A DNA stretch of 64,000 bases, taken from positions 1,860,001 to 1,924,000 of the forward strand of contig NZ_CP154262.1 of the NCBI RefSeq assembly GCF_039529835.1, given 5' to 3'. Positions 17,038-25,336 of the stretch are shown here, piece by piece. The position numbers and the translations under genes were made by a program. The DNA is from Arthrobacter sp. TMP15 (GTDB taxonomy: Bacteria; Actinomycetota; Actinomycetes; Actinomycetales; Micrococcaceae). Numbering within the stretch: position 1 is the first letter of the stretch; each line of letters starts with the position of its first letter. The notes under the pieces are model-generated. The model saw only the letters and a program-made list of their open reading frames with translations, did no database searches and was not told the DNA's origin.

Positions 17038-17508
17038 ATGACCACCGCCATACCCAGAAGCATGCTGCCCATCGGTGAGATTGCGAGCAGGGCAGGCTTG
17101 TCGGTGCCCACCGTGAGGTATTACGAGTCACGCAACCTGATCACCTCTGAACGAACCGCGGGCAACAAGCGTCTCTTTCGTCGCTACACCCTACGGCGTC
17201 TGGCCGTCATTGCCGCTGGACAACGGGTAGGGCTGACCCTCGCCGAGATTGCGGAAGCGCTGGCCGAGCTGCCGCCAGACAGGGCCCCGACCCAGGACGA
17301 TTGGCATCAGCTCAGCACGCACTGGGCGCAAATGGTGGCACGACGAATCCGTCAGCTGGAAAAACTCCAGGGATCACTCGATGACTGCATCGGCTGCGGT
17401 TGCCTCTCCCTCAAAAAATGCCACCTCTTCAACCCCCAAGACGAGGCGGCATCCGAAGGCCCGGGGTCGCGTTGGATTCGTAAGAGTATGGAATACGACG
17501 AAGAATAA
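17038..17508 (+). CDS. SoxR-type MerR regulator with [2Fe-2S] cluster motif
   Basis: About 156 residues from the ATG at 17038 (17062 is also possible). HTH: LPIGEIASRAGLSVPTVRYYESRNLI; SoxR-specific RTAGNKRLFRRYTLRRLAVI; C-terminal cluster motif CIGCGCLSLKKC with the four Cys at the SoxR spacing (C-x2-C-x-C-x5-C). SoxR senses redox-cycling drugs through its [2Fe-2S] cluster. The divergent VOC gene is the nearest candidate target. Confidence 0.9.
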   Translation: MTTAIPRSMLPIGEIASRAGLSVPTVRYYESRNLITSERTAGNKRLFRRYTLRRLAVIAAGQRVGLTLAEIAEALAELPPDRAPTQDDWHQLSTHWAQMVARRIRQLEKLQGSLDDCIGCGCLSLKKCHLFNPQDEAASEGPGSRWIRKSMEYDEE

Positions 17509-17568
17509 GTTACTTGCTGTTGAACGCTGTCTCCTGATGCCATCGCATTGACCGTTCCGGCGCGATGG

Positions 17569-17598
17569 TGTCTCGCAGGCCGTTGGCATGCGGACGGT
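17569..17598 (+). repeat. Cassette site 11
   Basis: TGTCTCGCAGGCC-GTT-GGCATGCGGACGG; core at 17582-17584. Confidence 0.78.
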
Positions 17599-17651
17599 CT
17601 CTCGCAGATGAACCGGATCGTGCGAGGCCAGATCATAGATACTCTTGCTCT

Positions 17652-18161
17652 ATGTTCTACAACACGCATCAGCGCGTAATTGCGGCTCCCGCCAATGAAG
17701 TTGGAGTGCTCCTTGACTCGCTGGCGAGCCAGAACGATCGATTGTGGCCCAGGAGCGAATGGCCAACAATGCGCCTAGATCGGCCGCTCAGCATTGGGGC
17801 AGCAGGAGGGCATGGGCCGGTGCGTTATTTCGTGAGCGCGTACGAACCCGGCAGAAGGATCGAATTTCAATTCACCGGCCCCTCTGGCTTTAACGGCCAC
17901 CACTCATTCACTGCCAGTAGCCTTTCTGACAATTCAACGTTGCTTCGGCACGAGCTTTCCATGTCACCAAGAGGAACGGCGATAATAGCCTGGCCACTCT
18001 TCTTCCGCCCCATGCACGATGCGCTTATCGAAGAAAGCCTGGATCGCGCAGAACATGAATTCAGCTCCTCACCCGGCGCTGCACACCGCCGGTCACTGTG
18101 GGTGAAGATCCTTCGGGCACCGTTCTCGGCGCGCCCGACCCACAAACAAAGCGCCCGCTGA
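17652..18161 (+). CDS. SRPBCC-fold protein, paralogue 1
   Basis: 169 residues from ATG 17652 (MFYNTHQRVIAAPANEVG), with helix-grip elements: VIAAPANEVGVLLDSLAS at the N-terminus, GPVRYFVSAYEPGRRIEFQFTG in the middle and a C-terminal long helix HDALIEESLDRAEHEF. The fold binds hydrophobic ligands or catalyses cyclase-like reactions; this subfamily is not characterised to my knowledge. The TGA stop is inside the left arm of site 12. A clear paralogue is at 38027-38524. Confidence 0.75.
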   Translation: MFYNTHQRVIAAPANEVGVLLDSLASQNDRLWPRSEWPTMRLDRPLSIGAAGGHGPVRYFVSAYEPGRRIEFQFTGPSGFNGHHSFTASSLSDNSTLLRHELSMSPRGTAIIAWPLFFRPMHDALIEESLDRAEHEFSSSPGAAHRRSLWVKILRAPFSARPTHKQSAR

Positions 18162-18180
18162 AGGTTCCCATTATGGCGCA
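18151..18180 (+). repeat. Cassette site 12
   Basis: GCGCCCGCTGAAG-GTTCC-CATTATGGCGCAG; core GTT at 18164-18166. It carries the stop codon of the preceding gene. Confidence 0.8.
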
Positions 18181-18246
18181 GTCACTTCGGGCTTTAGCAA
18201 TGGGAAGGAACCGAGCAGACCCGATCCGATGAACTATGCTTTGGCC

Positions 18247-18798
18247 ATGGCCAAAATCTTCGATTCCATTGACAGGACCCTCAAGTCGTGGATGGAGGAA
18301 CAGCCTATGTGGTTCGTCGCAACCGCGCCCCTTGGAGCAGACGGGCATGTAAACATGTCCCCCCGCGGACACGACTCGTTCTCTGTCTTGGGCGCCCACC
18401 GAGTTGGCTGGGTCGACTACACCGGCAGTGGAATCGAGACCATCGCACACATCCGAGAAAATGGCCGCGTGTGCCTCATGTTCAATTCGTTCGGTAGCCG
18501 TCCCCGCATTGTTCGACTACACGGTCAAGGCTCGGTGTTCCTTCCGGGTGAGGCAACATTCGAAGAGGTTGTGGCACTTCACCCCGAACACCCGAGCACC
18601 CGAGCGGTCATCACGGTAGACGTCACCCGCATCAGCGACTCGTGTGGCTGGGGTGTACCCGTCATGGAAATGACAAGCGAGCGTGACCTTCTCCGCCTGC
18701 AGGCCGAGAAGAAAGGCGCGGACGGCATGGTTGAATACCGCGCCGAGAAGAACGCGCGGAGCATCGACGGTCTGCCCGGGTTTCTTGCGGAAGCCTAA
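18247..18798 (+). CDS. Pyridoxamine 5'-phosphate oxidase-fold protein
   Basis: 183 residues from the ATG at 18247 (MAKIFDSIDRTLKSW; an in-frame ATG lies 18 bases upstream). The PNPOx-like split barrel shows PMWFVATAPLGADGHVNMSPRG, then WVDYTGSGIETIAHIRENGRVCLMF and RIVRLHGQGSV. The group probably binds FMN or F420 and reduces small molecules rather than acting in B6 synthesis. It is the single gene of a cassette in site orientation. Confidence 0.82.
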   Translation: MAKIFDSIDRTLKSWMEEQPMWFVATAPLGADGHVNMSPRGHDSFSVLGAHRVGWVDYTGSGIETIAHIRENGRVCLMFNSFGSRPRIVRLHGQGSVFLPGEATFEEVVALHPEHPSTRAVITVDVTRISDSCGWGVPVMEMTSERDLLRLQAEKKGADGMVEYRAEKNARSIDGLPGFLAEA

Positions 18799-18843
18799 CT
18801 TGGCCTTCCGGGAGGCGAGTCCCTCGCGCCCTGTCCAGTCCCG

Positions 18844-18866
18844 AAGGGTGTGACCACTAAGGGTTC
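18844..18866 (+). repeat. Cassette site 13, left half (interrupted by IS copy 2)
   Basis: GGGTGTGACCACTAAGGGTTC; core GTT at 18863-18865. The right half resumes at 20113 with GGTTCCCTTTAGGCCACAC, giving a nearly perfect palindromic centre AAGGGTTCCCTTTAGG before insertion. Confidence 0.75.
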
Positions 18867-20112
18867 GGCGGATTCTGGCGGTCATTGCAACAGGAGGGGT
18901 TCGATCAGTTCGATCGGTTTCTTGAACTCTAGTCGTTTGCGTGGTCTGTCGTTGAGTTCAGCGGCGACCCAGTCAAGATCCTGGGCACTGTGGATGCTCA
19001 AATCAGTGCCTTTGGGGAAATACTGGCGCAGCAGTCCATTTGTGTTCTCGTTGATACCACGCTGCCAGGGCGAATGCGGGTCGCAAAAGTAGATCTCGAT
19101 GCCCGTATCAATCTTCACGGTTTTCCAGTCCTGCATTTCAATGCCTTGATCCCAGGTCAGGGAATGTCGCAGTGCTTGCGGGAGTGTTTTGATCTTTGCG
19201 GTCAATGCCTCCCGCATCTGCTCAGCTTTGTACCCCTGGGGTAAGTGAACGAGCATCGTGTAGTTGGTGTTGCGTTCCACCAGGGTCCCAATAGCGGTCT
19301 GGTTACCCTTGCCAATGATCAAATCCCCTTCCCAATGTCCTGGCACGGCACGGTCTTCCACTTCGGGTGGGCGATGGGAAATATTGATCATTCCCGGGAT
19401 CCGATTCTTACGCTGCCCGGTCTTGCGGGAGGGGCGCCGCACGGCCCGCCCAGTGCGTAAACACGCGACCAGATCCCGATTCAAGGCGCCCCTGGACTGG
19501 ACGTACAGGGATTGGTAAATAGTCTCCGGTGACACCCGCATCTCCTCTTCGTTGGGGAACTGGACGCGTAATCGTCCTGCGATTTGTTCCGGTGAATACT
19601 TCTTGGCAAGGTCCGCTTCCACCACTGTACGCAGGGCTATGTTCGTGTGGAGTTTGGCCGGTTTCGGCCGGCTGGCACGCTCGTAGGCGAGCATGTGGGC
19701 CGAGGTTGCCCGGTAGGCGGTGCCGGGTTTCGTGTTGCGTCTCAACTCCCTGGATACCGTCGAGGCAGACCGGCCAATAACCTCCCCAATCGCTCTCAAG
19801 GACTGTCCCTGGGCACGGAGAATCGCGATCTCTTCACGCTGAGTGAAGGTCAGGCAACGGCCCTTTAAATTCCTGCCGCGGCGGGGCCGCACACCACCAG
19901 CGTTAGCCAGAACAGTGCGCCCGGTACGCCTACTGGTATTGATCGGAATAACGGCATCAGTGATGAAATCACCTGCCTGCATCCCTGCCCAAAAGATCAC
20001 CTGCCTGCATCCCTGCCCAAAAGACCTGCAATAGATCCGGCCGGAAAAGGATTGAATAGTTCGCCATAGCAACACTCATTCACTAAGTGTTGCAATCACC
20101 GCAAGAACCCAA
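18867..20112 (-). mobile_element. IS30-family insertion sequence, copy 2 (1246 bp)
   Basis: Same element as copy 1 but in reverse orientation. It is flanked by the 5-bp duplication GGTTC (18862-18866 and 20113-20117). It is 28 bp longer because of a tandem duplication near the transposase N-terminus (around 19983-20035, sequence ATCACCTGCCTGCATCCCTG... twice). Its orientation relative to the site core is opposite to that of copies 3, 5 and 6. Confidence 0.93.
18882..20075 (-). CDS. IS30-family transposase, copy 2 (N-terminus rewritten by 28-bp duplication)
   Basis: 397 residues. The 28-bp duplication shifts the frame near the start, so the usual MSVAMANYSILF start no longer reads into the body. 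Instead the overlapping ATG at 20075 (MLLWRTIQSFSGRIY) joins in frame. HTH and DDE motifs are intact and identical to the other copies. Whether the altered first 27 residues are tolerated is unknown. Confidence 0.85.
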   Translation of the reverse strand: MLLWRTIQSFSGRIYCRSFGQGCRQVIFWAGMQAGDFITDAVIPINTSRRTGRTVLANAGGVRPRRGRNLKGRCLTFTQREEIAILRAQGQSLRAIGEVIGRSASTVSRELRRNTKPGTAYRATSAHMLAYERASRPKPAKLHTNIALRTVVEADLAKKYSPEQIAGRLRVQFPNEEEMRVSPETIYQSLYVQSRGALNRDLVACLRTGRAVRRPSRKTGQRKNRIPGMINISHRPPEVEDRAVPGHWEGDLIIGKGNQTAIGTLVERNTNYTMLVHLPQGYKAEQMREALTAKIKTLPQALRHSLTWDQGIEMQDWKTVKIDTGIEIYFCDPHSPWQRGINENTNGLLRQYFPKGTDLSIHSAQDLDWVAAELNDRPRKRLEFKKPIELIEPLLLQ

Positions 20113-20131
20113 GGTTCCCTTTAGGCCACAC
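20113..20131 (+). repeat. Cassette site 13, right half
   Basis: GGTTCCCTTTAGGCCACAC after the IS; its first five bases are the target duplication. Confidence 0.75.
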
Positions 20132-20235
20132 TTCATCGACGGCTGGGCCTATGTCATATGAGCCGTGCGCCTGCCCAATATTGTTAAGCTTTGCAACTAT
20201 TGCCGCACGACAGATACACGAAAGTTCGAGGTTCT

Positions 20236-20859
20236 ATGTCCCGCTCGTTCATGGCCGGTCCGGAGCAACTCGCCTCATTGGAGGGACAGCAGTATGTTGT
20301 ACTTCGTCCTTCAGCCTCCATGATGGCTATGTACGAAAAGGAGCAGGACACGGCAAAGTCCTCGCTGCCAAATGTCGTCACGTATCCCAACACGGGGCAC
20401 GTTACATTACGTGGTTTTTTCGAACCTGACCGCGTGGAACAGCTGAAAGCGGCCGTGCGCGAGTGGGCCACAGGACAACCATTGATTGACCTGCGCGTTG
20501 AGGCGATCGATAGTTTCCCGGCGCCATTCAAGATCGTAATTGCTCGTCTTGAGCGAACTCCCTCGCTCGTGAACGCCTACGCAGGGCTCACGGCGATGCT
20601 CAATCAAACTGATTTCAACCGCATCGGCGAGCTCAGCCTTGATGACTGGACCTTTCACATGTCGATCGCCTACTGCAGCGAGCTCCCCGACGATGCTTGG
20701 GATGACACGAGAACTTCTCTTGAGTACGAGTTCGCCGATCGACCCGTTGACGTAGCCTCTGAGCTCGAGTTCGTCTGGTACCAAGATGGAGTCGAGCACC
20801 GGGAAGTCATTGCCTTCGGACTAATCATGGCTGCGAATAGTTCTGCCAACGTCCCGTAA
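20236..20859 (+). CDS. 2H phosphoesterase (2'-5' RNA ligase-like) protein
   Basis: 207 residues from ATG 20236 (MSRSFMAGPEQL; GAGG six bases upstream; a longer frame starts at 20191). Two HxT/S motifs mark the 2H family: TGHVTLRGF (about residue 55) and FHMSIAYC (about 145). Members hydrolyse 2',3'-cyclic phosphates or ligate RNA ends. Its TAA stop is within the left arm of site 14. Single gene of a cassette, in site orientation. Confidence 0.8.
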   Translation: MSRSFMAGPEQLASLEGQQYVVLRPSASMMAMYEKEQDTAKSSLPNVVTYPNTGHVTLRGFFEPDRVEQLKAAVREWATGQPLIDLRVEAIDSFPAPFKIVIARLERTPSLVNAYAGLTAMLNQTDFNRIGELSLDDWTFHMSIAYCSELPDDAWDDTRTSLEYEFADRPVDVASELEFVWYQDGVEHREVIAFGLIMAANSSANVP

Positions 20860-20867
20860 ACCCTTCC
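20850..20867 (+). repeat. Cassette site 14, left half (interrupted by IS copy 3)
   Basis: CGTCCCGTAAACCCTTCC; the core has CTT instead of GTT. It carries the TAA stop of the preceding gene. The right half CTTCCCCCTACGGGCATAAG follows the IS at 22086. Confidence 0.78.
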
Positions 20868-22085
20868 TTGGGTTCTTGCGGTGATTGCAACACTTAGTGA
20901 ATGAGTGTTGCTATGGCGAACTATTCAATCCTTTTCCGGCCGGATCTATTGCAGGTCTTTTGGGCAGGGATGCAGGCAGGTGATTTCATCACTGATGCCG
21001 TTATTCCGATCAATACCAGTAGGCGTACCGGGCGCACTGTTCTGGCTAACGCTGGTGGTGTGCGGCCCCGCCGCGGCAGGAATTTAAAGGGCCGTTGCCT
21101 GACCTTCACTCAGCGTGAAGAGATCGCGATTCTCCGCGCCCAGGGACAGTCCTTGAGAGCGATTGGGGAGGTTATTGGCCGGTCTGCCTCGACGGTATCC
21201 AGGGAGTTGAGACGCAACACGAAACCCGGCACCGCCTACCGGGCAACCTCGGCCCACATGCTCGCCTACGAGCGTGCCAGCCGGCCGAAACCGGCCAAAC
21301 TCCACACGAACATAGCCCTGCGTACAGTGGTGGAAGCGGACCTTGCCAAGAAGTATTCACCGGAACAAATCGCAGGACGATTACGCGTCCAGTTCCCCAA
21401 CGAAGAGGAGATGCGGGTGTCACCGGAGACTATTTACCAATCCCTGTACGTCCAGTCCAGGGGCGCCTTGAATCGGGATCTGGTCGCGTGTTTACGCACT
21501 GGGCGGGCCGTGCGGCGCCCCTCCCGCAAGACCGGGCAGCGTAAGAATCGGATCCCGGGAATGATCAATATTTCCCATCGCCCACCCGAAGTGGAAGACC
21601 GTGCCGTGCCAGGACATTGGGAAGGGGATTTGATCATTGGCAAGGGTAACCAGACCGCTATTGGGACCCTGGTGGAACGCAACACCAACTACACGATGCT
21701 CGTTCACTTACCCCAGGGGTACAAAGCTGAGCAGATGCGGGAGGCATTGACCGCAAAGATCAAAACACTCCCGCAAGCACTGCGACATTCCCTGACCTGG
21801 GATCAAGGCATTGAAATGCAGGACTGGAAAACCGTGAAGATTGATACGGGCATCGAGATCTACTTTTGCGACCCGCATTCGCCCTGGCAGCGTGGTATCA
21901 ACGAGAACACAAATGGACTGCTGCGCCAGTATTTCCCCAAAGGCACTGATTTGAGCATCCACAGTGCCCAGGATCTTGACTGGGTCGCCGCTGAACTCAA
22001 CGACAGACCACGCAAACGACTAGAGTTCAAGAAACCGATCGAACTGATCGAACCCCTCCTGTTGCAATGACCGCCAGAATCCGCC
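20868..22085 (+). mobile_element. IS30-family insertion sequence, copy 3 (1218 bp)
   Basis: Identical in ends and length to copy 1, with a 5-bp duplication CTTCC (20863-20867 and 22086-22090). The duplicated bases are the core of the cassette site. Confidence 0.95.
20901..22070 (+). CDS. IS30-family transposase, copy 3
   Basis: 389 residues, same protein as copy 1. One synonymous change (GTG to GCG region near 21138, CGT/CGC) distinguishes the DNA from the others. Confidence 0.95.
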   Translation: MSVAMANYSILFRPDLLQVFWAGMQAGDFITDAVIPINTSRRTGRTVLANAGGVRPRRGRNLKGRCLTFTQREEIAILRAQGQSLRAIGEVIGRSASTVSRELRRNTKPGTAYRATSAHMLAYERASRPKPAKLHTNIALRTVVEADLAKKYSPEQIAGRLRVQFPNEEEMRVSPETIYQSLYVQSRGALNRDLVACLRTGRAVRRPSRKTGQRKNRIPGMINISHRPPEVEDRAVPGHWEGDLIIGKGNQTAIGTLVERNTNYTMLVHLPQGYKAEQMREALTAKIKTLPQALRHSLTWDQGIEMQDWKTVKIDTGIEIYFCDPHSPWQRGINENTNGLLRQYFPKGTDLSIHSAQDLDWVAAELNDRPRKRLEFKKPIELIEPLLLQ

Positions 22086-22104
22086 CTTCCCCCTACGGGC
22101 ATAA
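22086..22104 (+). repeat. Cassette site 14, right half
   Basis: CTTCCCCCTACGGGCATAAG; complements the left half at 20850 to a normal site. I see no gene in 22105-22313. Confidence 0.78.
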
Positions 22105-22313
22105 GAAGGCTGAGCAGACGAGTACTGAAATTTGTGCAGGCGACTCCTGAAAATGACAGCTCGGATGGAGCAGAGATGACCCTGGAGTGTCTCATAAGCT
22201 AGGTGCCTCGCCACCTGAACTCGCCACCCATGGGTTCTGATCCTGCAAGAGTCGCCGTTGATGCACGGCCGCCCGTCGGCTGAAGGGCCTGGGGTGGAGG
22301 CAGAAAATTGGTT

Positions 22314-22766
22314 CTACTTACTATTGATGCGTGTCTGGAGCAGCTTGGCGTGTCGAAGGTTCATATAGCCCAGAACGATCGTGAAGGTCCCAATGATGGG
22401 GAAAGTGGCAAGGTATGAAAAATTGCCTGTCCACCAAAGTCCAACCCCCATGCCCCAAGATACGAGAGCGACGACCCATAAGATGACAAGCCCGGTTTTG
22501 GCCGTGGATTCGTACTCCCAAGTTTGCATGAGTGGTTCGGGATCCTGTGCTAGTTCTGTCTTCTGGTAAAGCCGGTGAGTGAAACGTATTCCGGCAATGC
22601 ACAGGACTACATAGCCCGCCGCCAGTATTGAATTGGCCAACAGGTATCCACCCAATGCCACCAGTTGTGGAAGTAGCAGCCGGTATAGAGTGAAAAACAG
22701 CAGCCAAGCAACGAGCTCTGCATATATTTTCCAGTTTGAACTCCTGAGCCGGGTGTGAAACTTCAT
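22314..22766 (-). CDS. Small membrane protein, four spans, unknown function
   Basis: 150 residues with hydrophobic segments at about 16-33, 38-60, 90-110 and 115-135, and basic ends (MKFHTRLRSSNWK..., RHAKLLQTRINSK). A short soluble loop RLYQKTELAQDPEPLMQTWEYES separates the two halves. No family is recognised. It runs against the site orientation, about 100 bp downstream of the next minus-strand membrane gene, with which it may share a transcript. Confidence 0.65.
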   Translation of the reverse strand: MKFHTRLRSSNWKIYAELVAWLLFFTLYRLLLPQLVALGGYLLANSILAAGYVVLCIAGIRFTHRLYQKTELAQDPEPLMQTWEYESTAKTGLVILWVVALVSWGMGVGLWWTGNFSYLATFPIIGTFTIVLGYMNLRHAKLLQTRINSK

Positions 22767-22869
22767 CTCAGGGTCCCCCTTTTGGCTTTATTGTCTACGC
22801 TCCAGACAAACAGAAGATGCCTCCATGCTCGGCCGTGAATGCCGCCTTGGCAAAGCCAGGGAACCAGTT

Positions 22870-23415
22870 TTATCTGTGCGCTGTTGCCTCGGGTTCACTG
22901 AGCCGCGTTCTCAACTCCTCGATTTGACTTGGCAGCCCTGCTAACTCCCAGAGTCCACGATTAGTAACTACCTGCACGATATGTAGCTGAGGGTTCATGG
23001 ACCAAATTTTGCGCAGAGGCGGGCGCTGCCCCGTGTCCTCGCCGAGCTCGCTGACTTCCAATTCGACCGGGGTACCACTGGGTATGCGCACCTGCCATAG
23101 GTAAGGCTGGAAACTCAGCTGACCGTAGCCGACGGTAATACGACCATGCCGCCATTTGCCATCATGCTCACGAAGGGCCGCCTCGATCCGGTCTCCAACC
23201 AGCCGCTTCCCAATTATTTGCCTCAATAACACCGCAAAAGCAGCTACCACCAGCGTGACAACGACGACGACCAGTAACAATCCGGGCTTGACCTCACGAC
23301 CATTGCCGAAAAGCGCCGGCAGAACAAGCACTGCAAGGATCCCGATGAGCATGCCGCCGACAATGCTGAAAATGAGGAAAGACTGTTCACGAAGAGGCCC
23401 GCGATTACGAGGCAT
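22870..23415 (-). CDS. Membrane-anchored protein with C-terminal soluble domain, unknown function
   Basis: 181 residues from ATG 23415 (MPRNRGPLREQSFLIF; GGAGG seven bases upstream). Two hydrophobic segments (about 13-33 and 44-66) are followed by a soluble beta-rich domain (IEAALREHDGKWRHGRITV..., WQVRIPSGTPVELEVSELG). The arrangement resembles small actinobacterial membrane proteins of the DUF2550 type, but I cannot confirm this. Confidence 0.6.
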   Translation of the reverse strand: MPRNRGPLREQSFLIFSIVGGMLIGILAVLVLPALFGNGREVKPGLLLVVVVVTLVVAAFAVLLRQIIGKRLVGDRIEAALREHDGKWRHGRITVGYGQLSFQPYLWQVRIPSGTPVELEVSELGEDTGQRPPLRKIWSMNPQLHIVQVVTNRGLWELAGLPSQIEELRTRLSEPEATAHR

Positions 23416-23575
23416 TGACGACCTCCGTGTTGGCTTGATAACGAATTGTGAAAGAGCAGTACAAATTATCCCGAGCATAATCTGCGATTACGCAGCCGTA
23501 AAGAGCAAGGTTGCCAAGGAAGCGCCCAGAGCCAAAGTACGTTACCGCCAACGCGGAGAAGAATGCACCGCTCTT

Positions 23576-23604
23576 TGTCCGCAAGGGGTTCCACCTACGG
23601 GAAC
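23576..23604 (+). repeat. Cassette site 15
   Basis: TTGTCCGCAAGGG-GTTCC-ACCTACGGGAAC; core GTT at 23588-23590. Confidence 0.82.
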
Positions 23605-23672
23605 TGTGCGGCTGCGCTTTCGGCACCAGCGGCTATTCTCTCTGTGGCCGCGCGTTTCGATGGACTTGAGGG

Positions 23673-24344
23673 CTACCAGGGGTTCAGCGTCGTCTCACTG
23701 TCCAAGGGCCCGCGTCCGGCCAACCATGCCATAAACAACTGCCGACTAATAGATGAATCGAGTCGGTCGGGGACGGTTGCAAGCAATACAGGAAGCTCCC
23801 AGTCCACATACTCATCCGGCCAATCCGACGGGCCGTAGCCCAGTCCGAGATCGACGTGGTGCATCTCCACCTCGCGGAGTCTGTGTGCCGGGCAACCACC
23901 CACACCGTAATGCCCTCCGCCAAGGAAATGTCCATTGGGCCATCCTGCAGCAGTTGATTGCGTGAATATCTCTTCAAGACACATCATGCTGGCTTTCAGA
24001 TCGGCGATGATCTCACTAGCCGACCGCGTTGCCCCGTCTTCAATCTCGGTGCTGCGCTGTTGCTCACCACTTTGGTATTTAGGAACATCCCGGCCTCCCA
24101 GCGCACCTGACAGTCTTCGCGCATGGGCGTCCGCATTGCGAGCAAGATGGGTCAGTACATGGCCCACGGTCCATCCAGGCAGCCGACTAGGCGATTGGAC
24201 GTCCTCGTCCGTTAGCTGGGACACGCGGCGCATCAACCGCCCCTGCGCTTCACGGCATAATCGAGACGCCAGTTCCGGATTACTCTCAAGATCCACGAGT
24301 AAATCAACCTTTCTTCGCCACTCGAACACCGACAACTCTGCCAC
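23673..24344 (-). CDS. Maleylpyruvate isomerase-family (DinB-like, mycothiol-dependent) protein
   Basis: 223 residues with a GTG start. The N-terminal four-helix bundle domain contains the metal-site motif PSRLPGWTVGHVLTHLARNADA (about residues 52-73) and later RLREVEMHHVDLGLGYGPSDWP (about 158-180), typical of the MDMPI family. These proteins use mycothiol in actinobacteria to isomerise or conjugate small molecules. It is divergent from the methyltransferase gene, 158 bp away, possibly in the same cassette. Confidence 0.85.
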   Translation of the reverse strand: MAELSVFEWRRKVDLLVDLESNPELASRLCREAQGRLMRRVSQLTDEDVQSPSRLPGWTVGHVLTHLARNADAHARRLSGALGGRDVPKYQSGEQQRSTEIEDGATRSASEIIADLKASMMCLEEIFTQSTAAGWPNGHFLGGGHYGVGGCPAHRLREVEMHHVDLGLGYGPSDWPDEYVDWELPVLLATVPDRLDSSISRQLFMAWLAGRGPLDSETTLNPW

Positions 24345-24398
24345 AAGCGCTCACAATGACATGGGATGGGCAGACATGATCCAGAGATGACACCGATC

Positions 24399-24428
24399 AA
24401 CCGTGCAGTGGTTGCTGTGATGCACCAT
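24399..24428 (+). repeat. Possible degenerate cassette site
   Basis: AACCGTGCAGTG-GTTG-CTGTGATGCACC has a small palindrome (GTGCA/TGCAC) around a GTT core at 24411-24413. If it is not a real site, the MDMPI and methyltransferase genes form one cassette; the arms at 23589 and 25331 also pair well, so this is undecided. Confidence 0.3.
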
Positions 24429-24502
24429 ATTCTTCACCCCTGCAGGAGCAGATCCTCGGTGTTCAAAGCAGAGTCCCTTCTCATAATCGTTAGTCTGAAG
24501 GC

Positions 24503-25285
24503 ATGAATCAGACCCGTAGCGCACCAACAGCTTCCACTCACGGCGCTGTTCTGCATGATGCTGTTCGCCCGGCCTGGTCAGCGGAGGTGGTCTCGTGGCT
24601 ATTGGGATCACCCTTGAGCGGTCGGCGACTGGCAGTACTGGATCTCGGAGCCGGCACAGGACTAGGAACACGGACCATCGCAACACTCGGACACGCCGTC
24701 ATCGCCGTTGATACCTCCACCAACATGCTCGCCGTACTCCAAACCGCTTGCCAGGAACTGCCCTCCGAAGTCGCTAATCGCATCAGGGCCCTTACCGGAT
24801 CAGCAGAATACATCCCCTTGGGCGAACAGAGTGTCGACGCCATTATTTGCCTCCAAGCCTGGCACTGGGTCGAACCCGAACGGGCCACAGCCGAATGTGA
24901 CCGTGTACTCAAGCAAAACGGCATGATGGGCATGGCCTGGCACACCTGGGACCGCACTAACGAGTGGGTCCAGGCACTCGCTGCAATCGTCGAACCGAAC
25001 GGAACCCCTACCGACCAAACACTCAGCGTGCCCGAGGAGTTGGCCGGGCGAGGCACCTTTGAACGCAAGGAATACCCCCTCAACTACGAGCTGACAGTCG
25101 ATCAACTCGTTCAGCTCGCCAGCTCCTGGTCTTACGTAGCGAAGAGACCGGACCGAAACGTCGTCTTGACCAAAATCCGCAGCCTGGGCGAACAAGCAGC
25201 GTCGCCTAGCACAGGCCTTGTCAGATTCCCGCACATAACGGCCGCCTTTAGACTCAAACAGACCGGACAGCCAGTCGTAGGTTAG
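24503..25285 (+). CDS. Class I SAM-dependent methyltransferase
   Basis: 260 residues. Motif I is LAVLDLGAGTGLGT (about residues 43-56), the acidic motif II residue is in VIAVDTSTNML, and the QAWHWVEPERATAECDRVLKQNGMM region matches the Methyltransf_11 group. Substrate unknown. It ends about 45 bp before site 16, in site orientation. Confidence 0.87.
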   Translation: MNQTRSAPTASTHGAVLHDAVRPAWSAEVVSWLLGSPLSGRRLAVLDLGAGTGLGTRTIATLGHAVIAVDTSTNMLAVLQTACQELPSEVANRIRALTGSAEYIPLGEQSVDAIICLQAWHWVEPERATAECDRVLKQNGMMGMAWHTWDRTNEWVQALAAIVEPNGTPTDQTLSVPEELAGRGTFERKEYPLNYELTVDQLVQLASSWSYVAKRPDRNVVLTKIRSLGEQAASPSTGLVRFPHITAAFRLKQTGQPVVG

Positions 25286-25318
25286 ACCCAACGGCAATTC
25301 AAGCAGACCTCATAATAA

Positions 25319-25336
25319 GTGTCCGCAGGAGGTTCC
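25319..25336 (+). repeat. Cassette site 16, left half (interrupted by IS copy 4)
   Basis: GTGTCCGCAGGAGGTTCC; core GTT at 25332-25334. The far side of the IS does not carry the matching right half. Confidence 0.78.
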
